Origin: a virus
Length of the DNA: 64,000 bases
Direction: 5' to 3' (one strand)
Virus record (IMG/VR): IMGVR_UViG_3300045971_000163
Location: 40,140 to 104,139 of that record
The position numbers were made by a program, and so were the translations under genes. The notes under the pieces are model-generated. The model made no database searches. It worked only from the letters and a program-made list of their open reading frames with translations, and was not told the DNA's origin. Below are positions 8,075 to 16,722 of the stretch, piece after piece (positions within the stretch are counted from its first letter, which is position 1; every line of letters starts with the position of its first letter).

Positions 8075-9477
8075 ATGTTATTCCACCATTCAAGCAGTTT
8101 TGGGTTCTCTGCGTAAATATCTTCTATTGTACACGATGCCTCTCGTATCTCAGCAAGTTTTGACTGCCAACCCTTACCGTTTTTAGCACCTTGCTTGTAT
8201 TCATTCGGGTATGCTTCTTCATGTGTTGGACGTGTCTTCATTGACTTGAGCGTATTGACTAGCGACATTTGTTTATGTGACGCTTTTGGTTCCATGTACG
8301 CAAGTAAGTCGTTAATCATTTCATCAAGTATTGCCCGCGGCCATGCCATGGGCGTAAACATTATGTCAGCATGGAACGCGAACATTATTTTCGTCTCAAT
8401 CCGCACATCAAGCTCTTGGCTTAGATCAAAAAACTCTTTGAGGCTAAACATGCCAGGGCCAGTGATGGTCAAATCCAAAATCATTTTGCTGTGGCCACCA
8501 GGCAGTGTTGTACCTTGCGTAAAGTTGTCTATCCAAGTTGCCCAGTTTAACCCAGTGCGTATAAACTCTGCTATCTCGCCCACACCGTCCATGCTCGCGC
8601 ACATCATCCAGTCTTTGAAGTGAGGCAGATAGTCATACAAGTTTTTGCCCTTATAACTCACTCTGCTTAGGTTGGAGTTGTATCGTAGGTAGCAGTTTTT
8701 AGCAGACCCATTGCGCACCATTTCCTCTAATGCCCACCAGTGCATTTCATACATGAGAGGCTCACCGCCTACCCAATATATTTCCTCTACTATACCTCTG
8801 CTAATAGCATCCCTAAACTCAGGCTCAACTACCTCTTGCTGAAACGTTTGCATTGCAGTTTTTACTTCAGGAATCATAAACGGCTGGTTCTTAGGGTCCC
8901 ATAAGTTGTGCTGTTTCTTTTCTACTTCCCAGCTTGAGCTAAGTTGTTCTCCACACATACGACACTTAAAGTTACACAGGTTACTGTAGCGATAGTCAAA
9001 GCTAATGGGCTCCATTGTCGTGTGCCCAGTTTCGTCTGTACTGTCAAAGCATTGCTGTATTTTGTTGTTAAACAAAAAGCCGGTGAACCACTTCCTGTAA
9101 GAGCTGATGCTAAGGATGTCGTCATTACATACATCGCATTGTGGAATACGTTCACCAGCCATTAGCTTTTTGCGTATGTCTTTCATGTACTCACTATTCC
9201 AATGCTCTTTAAGTGACACTGGATTGTAATCAGATAAAGCTGTCTTAGACTCGGTTACTGCACCATACTTTGCATCGTTTGACGAGTCAATGTATTGCTT
9301 TTGGAAGCTATGCTCTTCACGTGACGCACAGCAAAGCCTACGTTCAGATTGTGGACTGATGTAAGTATGTGTCCATGGTGCAGTGCAGAACACCTTGTTA
9401 GGTGAGTCCGGACTGCATTGACCGTTTGCCCAAATTGGGATAACCTTGTATTGCTTTACAGCTTTTTTCTTAGCCAT
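8071..9477 (-). CDS. Radical SAM protein with N-terminal SPASM/twitch-like domain (copy 2)
   Basis: A lysine-rich start (MAKKKAVKQYK) leads this 468-residue protein. The N-terminal Cys domain has C31 in CTAPW, C49-C50, C114 and C117 (CDVC). The radical SAM motif CNFKCRMC lies at C168, C172 and C175, followed by VGGEPLM as the SAM-binding strand. It shares the domain order of copies 1, 3 and 4 but is only distantly similar to copies 3 and 4. It sits between copies 1 and 3 with short overlaps on both sides, so the four are probably made in similar amounts. Unlike the RiPP-type SPASM proteins no precursor peptide gene is obvious next to it. Confidence 0.87.
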   Translation of the reverse strand: MAKKKAVKQYKVIPIWANGQCSPDSPNKVFCTAPWTHTYISPQSERRLCCASREEHSFQKQYIDSSNDAKYGAVTESKTALSDYNPVSLKEHWNSEYMKDIRKKLMAGERIPQCDVCNDDILSISSYRKWFTGFLFNNKIQQCFDSTDETGHTTMEPISFDYRYSNLCNFKCRMCGEQLSSSWEVEKKQHNLWDPKNQPFMIPEVKTAMQTFQQEVVEPEFRDAISRGIVEEIYWVGGEPLMYEMHWWALEEMVRNGSAKNCYLRYNSNLSRVSYKGKNLYDYLPHFKDWMMCASMDGVGEIAEFIRTGLNWATWIDNFTQGTTLPGGHSKMILDLTITGPGMFSLKEFFDLSQELDVRIETKIMFAFHADIMFTPMAWPRAILDEMINDLLAYMEPKASHKQMSLVNTLKSMKTRPTHEEAYPNEYKQGAKNGKGWQSKLAEIREASCTIEDIYAENPKLLEWWNNI

Positions 9478-11014
9478 TTTTTCCTAATGTATCGTTTGCA
9501 GTATCCCAGCCGTGGCCGTTATCTGTATCGTAATCTTCAGTAGTTGCAGGGTCGCCAGCGCGAGTACGCTCTGTTTCACTTGCGTATACTTGAGTAAGAA
9601 TCTCAGTCGCAGTTGGTGTTTCAACATCAATACTATCTAAGAAGTCTACGAACTCTTTAGGGAAAGTAGCACGGAAGTCTTTGCCGCGACGAACGTCGTA
9701 TTGTAAGTAAAAGTTCTTGAAGTCGTTGTATAACTTAGGAGTCTCTGCCGTGTTCTTATGCGGAGTTTTAACTACGTCTAAGTAGTCAACTAATCGTAAT
9801 GTCTGAGCACGTTCCCAGTCGTTAAATATTTGTTGCCCGGTGTGGTCCTTTTCATCAGCAGTAATCTGCACGTTGTACCAGTCTTCTAACTTCACTTTGT
9901 ACTTGTGTTTGATCTCTTCTGGTAGTATTGCGCAGGCTTGGAAGCTAGGGAATCGCAAAATATTAAGCGACATTGCACACCATTGCGCTCCATGCTTACG
10001 CTTAATAGCCAACATGTCGTCCATAAACTCAGTGATGCTTGCGAGGCAAAGGCTATTGATAGTCATCATACAATGAAGTCTACGGACGTTACCCTCAACA
10101 ATAATGCGCTCAATGTTTGCTAACCATTGCTGATAATCCATACCATCGCGAATATACTCGCTGTGAGCACCAATGCTTTCATTACTTGTATAAATGTCAA
10201 ACTGTGGAACATAATGGCTCATTGTAATGAGCTTGTCCAACAACGCTTTCTTGGGAACAAGATTGGAGTTAACTGCATAGCGCATTTTTGCTCCTTTTTC
10301 AGGGTTTGCCTTAAACCAGTCAAACAACTTCCATACAGAGGGAGCCATGAGGGGTTCGCCTCCTGTAATCCGAATCTCTTCAAGATTATCTGACAGGCTG
10401 CTATTCCACCATTTCCAGAAGGCTTGGATGTAGGGATTGTCGTCGTCTTTTTCGGCGGCGTTTTCTGCCCACGGTGCTGTATCAATGAAGTGCCCTCGTC
10501 CATCAGATACGATGTTACGATAGGGACCAAACTTTTTAATGTCGCGTACCCAAGCAGTGCTAAAGGCAGGATTGCAATAAGAGCAAGAAAAATTGCAAGT
10601 GCGCTCAAAGCTAATTTCCAACGTCTTGAGATCGACATCCGCGTCCCACGGCATTTGTGTTGATTTGGTAATGTCTGCATCTTCGTAAATCTCTGTCTTA
10701 AATACACGGTCGCTAACATTATCACGATCCATATCCTCCACTTTCCAGCAGTATTCGCATTCGTGCGGTCGTGTGCCTTCTAACATCATCTTACGCATTT
10801 TCTTCTTGTGTTGCGTATTGTGGATGGCAGACGGGTTGTCTTTAATCTCGTCCAGATCAATTTTGTGGGCTGGTGGGTGGTGACAACTTGTCGTCTGTCC
10901 ATGCCCCAACCATATTGTTGCGTTATACCATTTTGCTGAACAGTACGAATCAGAAATAGGGTCAATGACCCTAACCTTAAACTCTTTTAGACTCTCGTTT
11001 GCTTTGCGACCCAT
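9470..11014 (-). CDS. Radical SAM protein with N-terminal SPASM/twitch-like domain (copy 3)
   Basis: In this 514-residue protein the N-terminal Cys domain has C25, C44 (SCHHPPAH), C86 and C89 (CEYCW). The radical SAM motif CNFSCSYC lies at C140, C144 and C147, with TGGEPLM downstream. It is a clear paralogue of copy 4: both carry C-x-HPPAH, a PSA(I/L)HNT segment, CxYCWKVED, and W followed by KKFGPY or IKKFGPY after the cluster motif. Copies 3 and 4 lack the second Cys of the CC pair found in copies 1 and 2, so the auxiliary cluster may be ligated differently. It lies 2 bp downstream of copy 4. Confidence 0.88.
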   Translation of the reverse strand: MGRKANESLKEFKVRVIDPISDSYCSAKWYNATIWLGHGQTTSCHHPPAHKIDLDEIKDNPSAIHNTQHKKKMRKMMLEGTRPHECEYCWKVEDMDRDNVSDRVFKTEIYEDADITKSTQMPWDADVDLKTLEISFERTCNFSCSYCNPAFSTAWVRDIKKFGPYRNIVSDGRGHFIDTAPWAENAAEKDDDNPYIQAFWKWWNSSLSDNLEEIRITGGEPLMAPSVWKLFDWFKANPEKGAKMRYAVNSNLVPKKALLDKLITMSHYVPQFDIYTSNESIGAHSEYIRDGMDYQQWLANIERIIVEGNVRRLHCMMTINSLCLASITEFMDDMLAIKRKHGAQWCAMSLNILRFPSFQACAILPEEIKHKYKVKLEDWYNVQITADEKDHTGQQIFNDWERAQTLRLVDYLDVVKTPHKNTAETPKLYNDFKNFYLQYDVRRGKDFRATFPKEFVDFLDSIDVETPTATEILTQVYASETERTRAGDPATTEDYDTDNGHGWDTANDTLGKNG

Positions 11015-11016
11015 TG

Positions 11017-12546
11017 TTATCCTTTAGTGAATGCTTTCATGCACTCGATGTAATATTTACGCATTTCAGGGAACACTTCCATAAATTCTGTGTTGCGCCT
11101 GTTATCGTACTCAGTTATGAACTCGTAGAATGTCACTTTGTTTGTTAGTGTTTGCTGTGGTGGCAATTCCTGTTCCATTATAGCAAGATCACGTTTAACT
11201 TTCAATATCTCATATGGTTTGAATCCCTCAAACGTTGTAGAGTAATCGTCTTGCTGTACATTCTCTTCCATAAACGCGAGCACTTCCTTTACTTGTTCAA
11301 TGCCCCATTGTCCAGCATTTTGAATACTGAACCACGGAGGGTATCTCAAAATTGGTATATCGAACCAAATACGCTGATGCTTTTTAATCGTTACAGGCGG
11401 ATGTTTGAAATCACCATTATCTGGCGGGTATATAACATAGTCCTCTTGCACACGACCACCAAACTCTTTGCGCAAGTCTAAAATCATTTGCAAAAACTGT
11501 CGCAGCGATGGAATACTTAGCAAGGTAAACGTGTTGATGAAACTAATACTTGAGTATTTTGTTTCACGCAAGTAAGTACGCACGTTAGCTAACATTTGCT
11601 CAAAGTCTAATCCAGTACGCATATACTCTGCTTGCTTACCATATCCGTCCACGCTGACAAACACCATAAAGTGTTTGTATGCTGGCGCCACATACCAGTT
11701 ATTTTGCGAGTTCTCGTTGAAGTTTTCTTTGTCTTCCCAAATACGAACTTCCTCTAATGCTTGCACTTTGCTTATAAACTTGGTAAACAGTTTCTGATCT
11801 GGAGGGCAAAAGTTGCTCGTAATAGATAGCTCAAGTTGTCCATTTGGATGTTCGTTTACATAGTCAAGAACTTTAAAAGTGTTCTTGTCCATCAACGGCT
11901 CGCCACCCGTCATTCGGAATACTTTTAGCTGCCTATATATTGTAGGCCACCATTCCCAAAATGCCGATACATACGGATTGTCTTTGTTTGCTACTTTAAG
12001 CGGCATCATACCGCGCTTGGCTAATGCGTCTATGTTATTGTGCGCACCAGTGCTCAACATGTAGGGACCAAACTTTTTAATCTCATCTTCCCATGTTGTG
12101 GACAAGTGTGGAGAGCAGTACATACATTTAAAATTGCATGCTTGGTTGAAGTTTACCTCTACATAACGAGGGGTAACGCTTTCATCTATAGTGCCGCTTG
12201 CTACTTCGTTAAAGGTGGGCGCTGCCCACCATTCACTAGAACGGTAATGACGGTCAGATAAATGGTCTCCTGCGTCCTCTACTTTCCAGCAGTAAGCACA
12301 GCCAGGTGGTCGCTCGCCAGCGATCATTTGCTTACGCTCGTGTATTTTTATTTTTGTATTGTGTAGCGCAGATGGTGATGCTGCTAACTCGTCTAGCGGA
12401 ATAAGGTGCGCTGGCGGGTGATAACATGATTGTGTCATGCCTGCTGGCAAGTTGATGCTTACTTGCTGCCATTTTGCTAGGCAGAGTGAAGGCGACACTG
12501 CATTTAACTTGGTTCGCATTTCTGCGGCAGCGTCATTATATTCCAT
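11017..12546 (-). CDS. Radical SAM protein with N-terminal SPASM/twitch-like domain (copy 4)
   Basis: The start is taken at the ATG at 12546, which shares its A with the TAA stop of the upstream glycosyltransferase-like gene (TAATG). A TTG two codons earlier is less likely. In the numbering from that TTG, the N-terminal Cys positions are C24, C43 (SCYHPPAH), C85 and C88 (CAYCW), and the radical SAM motif CNFKCMYC is C139, C143 and C146, followed by TGGEPLM. It is the closest paralogue of copy 3. These two probably arose by tandem duplication and may have diverged to act on related substrates in one pathway. Confidence 0.88.
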   Translation of the reverse strand: MEYNDAAAEMRTKLNAVSPSLCLAKWQQVSINLPAGMTQSCYHPPAHLIPLDELAASPSALHNTKIKIHERKQMIAGERPPGCAYCWKVEDAGDHLSDRHYRSSEWWAAPTFNEVASGTIDESVTPRYVEVNFNQACNFKCMYCSPHLSTTWEDEIKKFGPYMLSTGAHNNIDALAKRGMMPLKVANKDNPYVSAFWEWWPTIYRQLKVFRMTGGEPLMDKNTFKVLDYVNEHPNGQLELSITSNFCPPDQKLFTKFISKVQALEEVRIWEDKENFNENSQNNWYVAPAYKHFMVFVSVDGYGKQAEYMRTGLDFEQMLANVRTYLRETKYSSISFINTFTLLSIPSLRQFLQMILDLRKEFGGRVQEDYVIYPPDNGDFKHPPVTIKKHQRIWFDIPILRYPPWFSIQNAGQWGIEQVKEVLAFMEENVQQDDYSTTFEGFKPYEILKVKRDLAIMEQELPPQQTLTNKVTFYEFITEYDNRRNTEFMEVFPEMRKYYIECMKAFTKG

Positions 12547-13502
12547 TACCAACCCTCAAGTTTCCTAATTACTGAAATCTCTGTCGTCATCAGTGCTAGG
12601 TTTTTGTGCCCTGTTGCGTAGTGGTGCTTGAAAAACTTTGATTGGTCGTAGTCGTAGTCAACAATAGGCAGCGACAATTTTTGTTGTAACCCGTTCCATA
12701 TGTCGCATTGCAAACTTGACCAATCACGAGAATCTATTTCTTGAAATTCAAACTCTACATCTTCCCACAGTTCTTCTAGTTTAGCAAAGTCTTGTACATC
12801 ACGGTAGTCCCAGTCTTTGCCAAGCATAGTTAAGTAAGTGCCGTATCGTGCGCCCCACATCGCGTAGTTACCGTTCGTTACATCAGCACCAACACTCTGC
12901 CAGATACATAGATGGTCGTAGTTACGATTATGTACTTTTTCCTCAAACTCTTTGAGCGTGGGTTTTGCTCCACGGTCGAGGCACATTTTTACACCTTCCC
13001 TGAAGCCTGCTCTCCATGCTTGGAACGGTGAAGCGTTAGGGTAAGTGGTTGAGTAGCAGTTGTGCATGGCAATGTATTTTGGATCATAGCAAAACTCAAC
13101 CGCAGTGTCATCACTACCATTGCTAGCCTCATGTGTTTTCATGTTGTAAACAAACTCTTTGCTCCAGCATGACATGCCACCGTTACCGTACATTAGTCCG
13201 TTGATGTGGTTACGGGCTTTCCAGCGAAATGCTTTACCCTTGTCCTCTACATCGTCTAGTGTAAGTTGTAGGTTAAAAAATTCTGCGTCAGGTAGATTAT
13301 CGCCGTCAATGAGCACAAAGTAATCTGTGTCGCTTGCATCTGCCGCTGCCTTGTGCGCTGCATCACTACCCTTAACCCCGTCTACTCGTTTTGCCCACGG
13401 CACCATGTTTTGAATCTTAATCCAAAACTCTTCTTTTTTCGGCTCATCAAACGTAAGGAAAACGCAATCCAAATCCGCAATATCAATAATCTGTTTAGTC
13501 AT
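12546..13502 (-). CDS. Glycosyltransferase-like protein (GT-A, DGD motif)
   Basis: The first 70 residues of this 318-residue protein read as a GT-A nucleotide-sugar-binding half: a strand (DCVFLTFDE), a helix, then FVLIDGDNL with the DxD metal motif at 66-68. A conserved-looking YSTTYPNASPFQAWRAGFREG follows near residue 180. Related proteins occur in T4-like cyanophages, as I recall. It would transfer a sugar to a glycan, protein or other acceptor. It overlaps its downstream radical SAM gene by one base and its upstream neighbour by 8 bp, linking sugar transfer with radical chemistry in one operon. Donor and acceptor unknown. Confidence 0.65.
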   Translation of the reverse strand: MTKQIIDIADLDCVFLTFDEPKKEEFWIKIQNMVPWAKRVDGVKGSDAAHKAAADASDTDYFVLIDGDNLPDAEFFNLQLTLDDVEDKGKAFRWKARNHINGLMYGNGGMSCWSKEFVYNMKTHEASNGSDDTAVEFCYDPKYIAMHNCYSTTYPNASPFQAWRAGFREGVKMCLDRGAKPTLKEFEEKVHNRNYDHLCIWQSVGADVTNGNYAMWGARYGTYLTMLGKDWDYRDVQDFAKLEELWEDVEFEFQEIDSRDWSSLQCDIWNGLQQKLSLPIVDYDYDQSKFFKHHYATGHKNLALMTTEISVIRKLEGW

Positions 13503-13845
13503 ATTTTATGTCGCTGTAATATTCGTGTTCAAAATCTTCGTCTTCTTCAAGTATCAACGCAGCATGTTTCTTTGCTACCTTATACTGATCGCCGCCTTGT
13601 GCAAGCTTTTTATATTTTGGCGACCTGTCAATCAATTTCAACTTGCCGTTCCGTACACAATACTCAAAAAAGTTATCGTACTCAACTCGTGTCACCACAA
13701 TGTAGTTACCAGATTCTGGATGTTGCTGCATACAGCACATTATGATATCACCAGCATCATTATAGTAAACTCTGTACTCTAACTCAAGTGGTTTGACTGG
13801 TTCTATTAGCTCAAATGCTTTTATTAGCTCATCTAAAGAGTTCAT
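13495..13845 (-). CDS. Unknown small acidic protein
   Basis: This protein of about 116 residues begins MNSLDELIKAFELIEPVKPLE. I choose the ATG at 13845 because AAGGAG then sits 7 nt upstream; the earlier in-frame ATG at 13851 would leave the Shine-Dalgarno only 1 nt away. The middle has beta-like segments (YRVYYNDAGDIIMCCMQQH, NYIVVTRVEYD) and the C-terminus is strongly acidic (LEEDEDFEHEYYSD). It overlaps its neighbours on both sides. I do not recognise a family. A small accessory subunit of the neighbouring glycosyltransferase-like proteins is possible but unsupported. Confidence 0.6.
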   Translation of the reverse strand: MNSLDELIKAFELIEPVKPLELEYRVYYNDAGDIIMCCMQQHPESGNYIVVTRVEYDNFFEYCVRNGKLKLIDRSPKYKKLAQGGDQYKVAKKHAALILEEDEDFEHEYYSDIKYD

Positions 13846-14683
13846 GCTCATACTCCTTAATAATATCGTCCGTTACCCATTCTTTTTCGTGGTAGTGTAC
13901 GGGATGATATTGATTTACAGTGCCAATACGCAACATTGGCAAATCAAGTTCAAATGTCGTAGTTTCGTGCCATGGTTTTTCTGGCCATTGATTGATAGCT
14001 GATTTCATGTGTACAAAGTTGATGAATTCTGCTGTAGGCAATGTACATTGTTCAACACCTAGCAGTTTAGCAGTTAACGCATACACCACATCAGTAGTTG
14101 GATGTGGATCTCTACAGTTTTTTAGTGTGTTGCTTACTGTATCCCAGTTTTCAAAAATCATTCTCGCTACATTAAAAAATGTCGTTGAAAGTCGTGTGTA
14201 TCTAAAATACATTAGCCCATTGTAAGTATCTGGCAACTGGTTGTCGTCAAATACACGGCGATATTTTCTGCTCGTTGCTGTTTTTTGCTGATAGTCTTTA
14301 CATCCAGTGCTTAACACTATATCACGCAACCTAAACGCATGCCACCAATGCGAAATACTTCTGGTGAATAAAATGTCGCTCTCTACTTTTATCGTTTCTT
14401 TAAACGGCGTTAGGTCGCCCACTTGCCACTCGTTGGACAACTTCCATTCTTCGTCTTTAGCAGTGTCGTTATCAATCAAAATAACATAGTCAAACACTTT
14501 CCTATGTTTGTTTGTTACTTCTTTCATTGTCTGCTCGTCAACTAGCACAGCATACTTTTCTGTTGGCATCGTTAGCTTAATGCTCATTGCTTGTAAGTAT
14601 GCCAGCCGCAGATAATCTGTGTCGCTATTGTTTTGCGCAATAGTCACAAATCCTTTTTGCTCTTGGTGTGGTGTTATCCGCAT
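13829..14683 (-). CDS. Glycosyltransferase-like protein (ESD motif)
   Basis: This 284-residue protein has a start of GFVTIAQNNSDTDYLRLAY, then YAVLVDEQT, VFDYVILIDND, and KVESDILF with a DxD-like acidic triad at 101-103. This order is typical of GT-A enzymes of the GT8/GT2-like type, in which ESD or DSD coordinates the metal and sugar nucleotide. It resembles the next gene upstream in overall layout, so the two may be distant paralogues. It overlaps that gene by 10 bp and the small acidic gene by 17-23 bp. Specific donor unknown. Confidence 0.6.
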   Translation of the reverse strand: MRITPHQEQKGFVTIAQNNSDTDYLRLAYLQAMSIKLTMPTEKYAVLVDEQTMKEVTNKHRKVFDYVILIDNDTAKDEEWKLSNEWQVGDLTPFKETIKVESDILFTRSISHWWHAFRLRDIVLSTGCKDYQQKTATSRKYRRVFDDNQLPDTYNGLMYFRYTRLSTTFFNVARMIFENWDTVSNTLKNCRDPHPTTDVVYALTAKLLGVEQCTLPTAEFINFVHMKSAINQWPEKPWHETTTFELDLPMLRIGTVNQYHPVHYHEKEWVTDDIIKEYEHELFR

Positions 14684-15435
14684 ATTCGTGTTATGAACCG
14701 TAAATGTGCATCGCTTAACAAATACTGTTTGTCAATGACATGTATATTTTGTCTCGCAATAGCGTGTGCTTTATTTTCCTCTTTTACTATTAGCAAGTTA
14801 CCCTTTACTGTAATGCTAGACACTTTGTCTTTAATCGTTAACATTGTAAAGGGTAGCTTACACTTTTCTTCCGTTGCGTATCCGTTTAGAACATGGTTGG
14901 CAATGGTGAATGCGTAGTCGTTGCGGAAGTTTGATTGATCAATCTGAAACAGTTTACAGTAATACGCATAGTTACGCTGGACTTTACCCGCTAGATCAAA
15001 TAGTTGCTTTGCTTTTAGTGTTTTCTTAAACGCTATCACCGTTGCCCACACATAGGGCAGGCTAGTAATGCCCATTGTGTATGTTGCGTCAGTGGCAAGC
15101 ATCTTGTTATCGTGAACGATTTGATAATCTTCTAAAGTGTTTAGTATTTGCACTAACGAGTCATCTAGCATTAAGTAGTCGCTGTCAATGAGCAATGTTT
15201 CATCATACGGGCTTAACTCAAATGCGTTAAATCTGTTGCCGTTACGCCATTCTGTGCCGCCCTCATACTCACCTATACGCTTGTTTTCTAGTGTATTTTC
15301 TATATCTTCGTCAGTGATGATTGTGGTAGGCAGGTTCAGTGTGCTTTTAACTAGTTTTGCTGCTCGTGCTGCTATTTCCACATAGTCTACTGTGGGCGTA
15401 TTAAACGCAAACATCACTACACCGCGTGTGCTCAT
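14674..15435 (-). CDS. Glycosyltransferase-like protein (DSD motif)
   Basis: The first 90 residues of this 253-residue protein look like a GT-A fold: MFAFNTPTVDYVEIA, then LPTTIITDED, NGNRFNAF, and ETLLIDSDYLML with DSD at 84-86. This follows the GT8-like pattern of a small-molecule-binding N-terminal strand and a metal-binding acidic triad. It is shorter than most family members. The ATG overlaps the stop of the following upstream gene as ATGA. Together with the two genes downstream it gives three sugar-transfer candidates in a row, beside tail fibre genes, so decoration of a surface or virion glycan is a reasonable hypothesis. Confidence 0.6.
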   Translation of the reverse strand: MSTRGVVMFAFNTPTVDYVEIAARAAKLVKSTLNLPTTIITDEDIENTLENKRIGEYEGGTEWRNGNRFNAFELSPYDETLLIDSDYLMLDDSLVQILNTLEDYQIVHDNKMLATDATYTMGITSLPYVWATVIAFKKTLKAKQLFDLAGKVQRNYAYYCKLFQIDQSNFRNDYAFTIANHVLNGYATEEKCKLPFTMLTIKDKVSSITVKGNLLIVKEENKAHAIARQNIHVIDKQYLLSDAHLRFITRICG

Positions 15436-15746
15436 AGTTTCCTCAACTTCTTAAGCTCTGCGTGTTCTGTGTGCCAGTAGTTCATTACCTTTTGATAATG
15501 TTGCTGTGCTGTTACTAGAAAAACTTGCCTGCCAACCTCAATAGGATTGTTATAAGTATCCTCAATGTAAAGTGTATCTACTGGCCAAGTTGACACAAAT
15601 GCTAGTAACTCTGGTGTGATTTTGAATAGCCCACCGTTATGAGCAAAATGTAGATCAGTTTGGATTTTTTCTCGTAAAATAGTTTTGTTGGTTTGGTAAT
15701 CAGTTGCTAACTTTATTTGTGCAACTAATGTTTCGGTTTCACTCAT
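15432..15746 (-). CDS. Unknown small protein
   Basis: The protein has about 104 residues from the ATG at 15746 (MSETETLVAQIKLATDY). A GTG-initiated extension to 15782 would start inside a perfect terminator-like hairpin with its RBS 1-2 nt away, so I reject it. The segment TDLHFAHNGGLFKITPELLAFV followed by a tryptophan and DTLYIEDTYNNPIEV suggests a small alpha/beta protein; similar short ORFs accompany T4-like tail genes, but I cannot name it. Stop overlaps the next ATG (ATGA), so it is the first gene of the glycosyltransferase/radical SAM operon downstream of the structural block. Confidence 0.6.
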   Translation of the reverse strand: MSETETLVAQIKLATDYQTNKTILREKIQTDLHFAHNGGLFKITPELLAFVSTWPVDTLYIEDTYNNPIEVGRQVFLVTAQQHYQKVMNYWHTEHAELKKLRKL

Positions 15747-15763
15747 TGTGTTTTGTCCATAAA

Positions 15764-15790
15764 AATAGGTAAGTTGTGACACTTACCTAT
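15764..15790 (-). terminator. Rho-independent-type hairpin after the tail-fibre block
   Basis: A perfect 10-bp inverted repeat (ATAGGTAAGT / ACTTACCTAT) with a 6-nt loop is followed on the minus strand by TTTTTA. It lies 45 bp after the stop of the 289-residue tail protein and before the accessory operon. The stem is A/T-rich, so termination may be partial. Confidence 0.65.
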
Positions 15791-15834
15791 ATTTTAGCAT
15801 GGAAGCTGGTTATGCTTCAACTATTTTGGCTGTA

Positions 15835-16704
15835 TTAAGTTAATACTGGTGTGCCCCACACGTTTGTTAAGTTTGTGGTTTCTGGGTAGATTGCATAGGC
15901 TGTTACTGTGAGTGACAGTACCACTGTACCACCAAAAGAATTATCAGCTGGAATAGTTAACGTTGCGTTATGCATAACTGATGCACCGTTTGCCCCATTT
16001 GTGGTATCTGCCACTGAGGCTGAATAAATGGATTGGCTAGCTGATGTAGTTGCATATGGTGCTGCTGAAGCAGTAGTTGATACTAACGACGATACAGTAG
16101 TTAATCCGCGATAGCCAACGGCTGTAATATTGTTTGTTGCATTATTAACAGTAACATTGAGTGCAGAAAAATCATTTTTTGCTGCAATTGATCGCGCTGT
16201 GCCAGAAGAATCAACTGCCGAGCAAACAAATTGTATTCTGCCACCACAATTAAAAAATAATCTTGCTTGGTTTGCTGAAGCAAAAGTAACTGTACTGATA
16301 ACAGATGGTGTTGCTGCTGCGGTAGCAGCAATATTAACTGACCCTGTTTTAGTGCCCAATGACACCGTTGCCCCACTGGATGCATAATTTGCTCTATTAG
16401 TATACGCCGTATTCACCGCAGCTTGTAATGTACTTAAATATGTAATTGTATTACCGGCTGTAGGTGCTGAAATACCAGATCCAGCCCCAGCTTGGTGAGT
16501 AAGTATACTATTAAGATTATTAATCAGTGATGCCCATTGTACTGCGGTTACTGTGTCAGTACCAGCAGTTACCACTGGAATTGCAGTTTGACCATAACCA
16601 GCGGCGCCACTGCCAGTGGACCAAACCGTGTTTAGCTGATTAGTGCCGTTAATTAAATTGTTGTAATCTGATGCCTGAATCAGGCCGCCTGATGCGTATG
16701 TCAT
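15835..16704 (-). CDS. Putative tail fibre / virion structural protein
   Basis: This 289-residue Ala/Ser/Thr-rich protein opens MTYASGGLIQASDYNNLING, continues with a TGSGAAGYGQ stretch and then a second copy-like segment (VQWASLINNLNSILTHQ). The ASDYNNL and GYGQ motifs are familiar from tail-associated proteins of cyanophages and pelagiphages. The C-terminal half is beta-rich (NATLTIPADNSFGGTVVLSLTVTAY). AAGGAT lies 9 nt before the ATG, and a GATAAATA octamer at 16728-16735 lies within the 3' end of the preceding gene. It ends the tail-fibre block and is followed by a hairpin. Probably a distal fibre or decoration protein. Confidence 0.65.
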   Translation of the reverse strand: MTYASGGLIQASDYNNLINGTNQLNTVWSTGSGAAGYGQTAIPVVTAGTDTVTAVQWASLINNLNSILTHQAGAGSGISAPTAGNTITYLSTLQAAVNTAYTNRANYASSGATVSLGTKTGSVNIAATAAATPSVISTVTFASANQARLFFNCGGRIQFVCSAVDSSGTARSIAAKNDFSALNVTVNNATNNITAVGYRGLTTVSSLVSTTASAAPYATTSASQSIYSASVADTTNGANGASVMHNATLTIPADNSFGGTVVLSLTVTAYAIYPETTNLTNVWGTPVLT

Positions 16705-16722
16705 AATATTAAATCCTTGATT

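Noticed and set aside
15747-15782. GTG-initiated extension of the small gene at 15432-15746
   Set aside because: It would start inside a perfect terminator-like stem with the AGGT element only 2 nt away.
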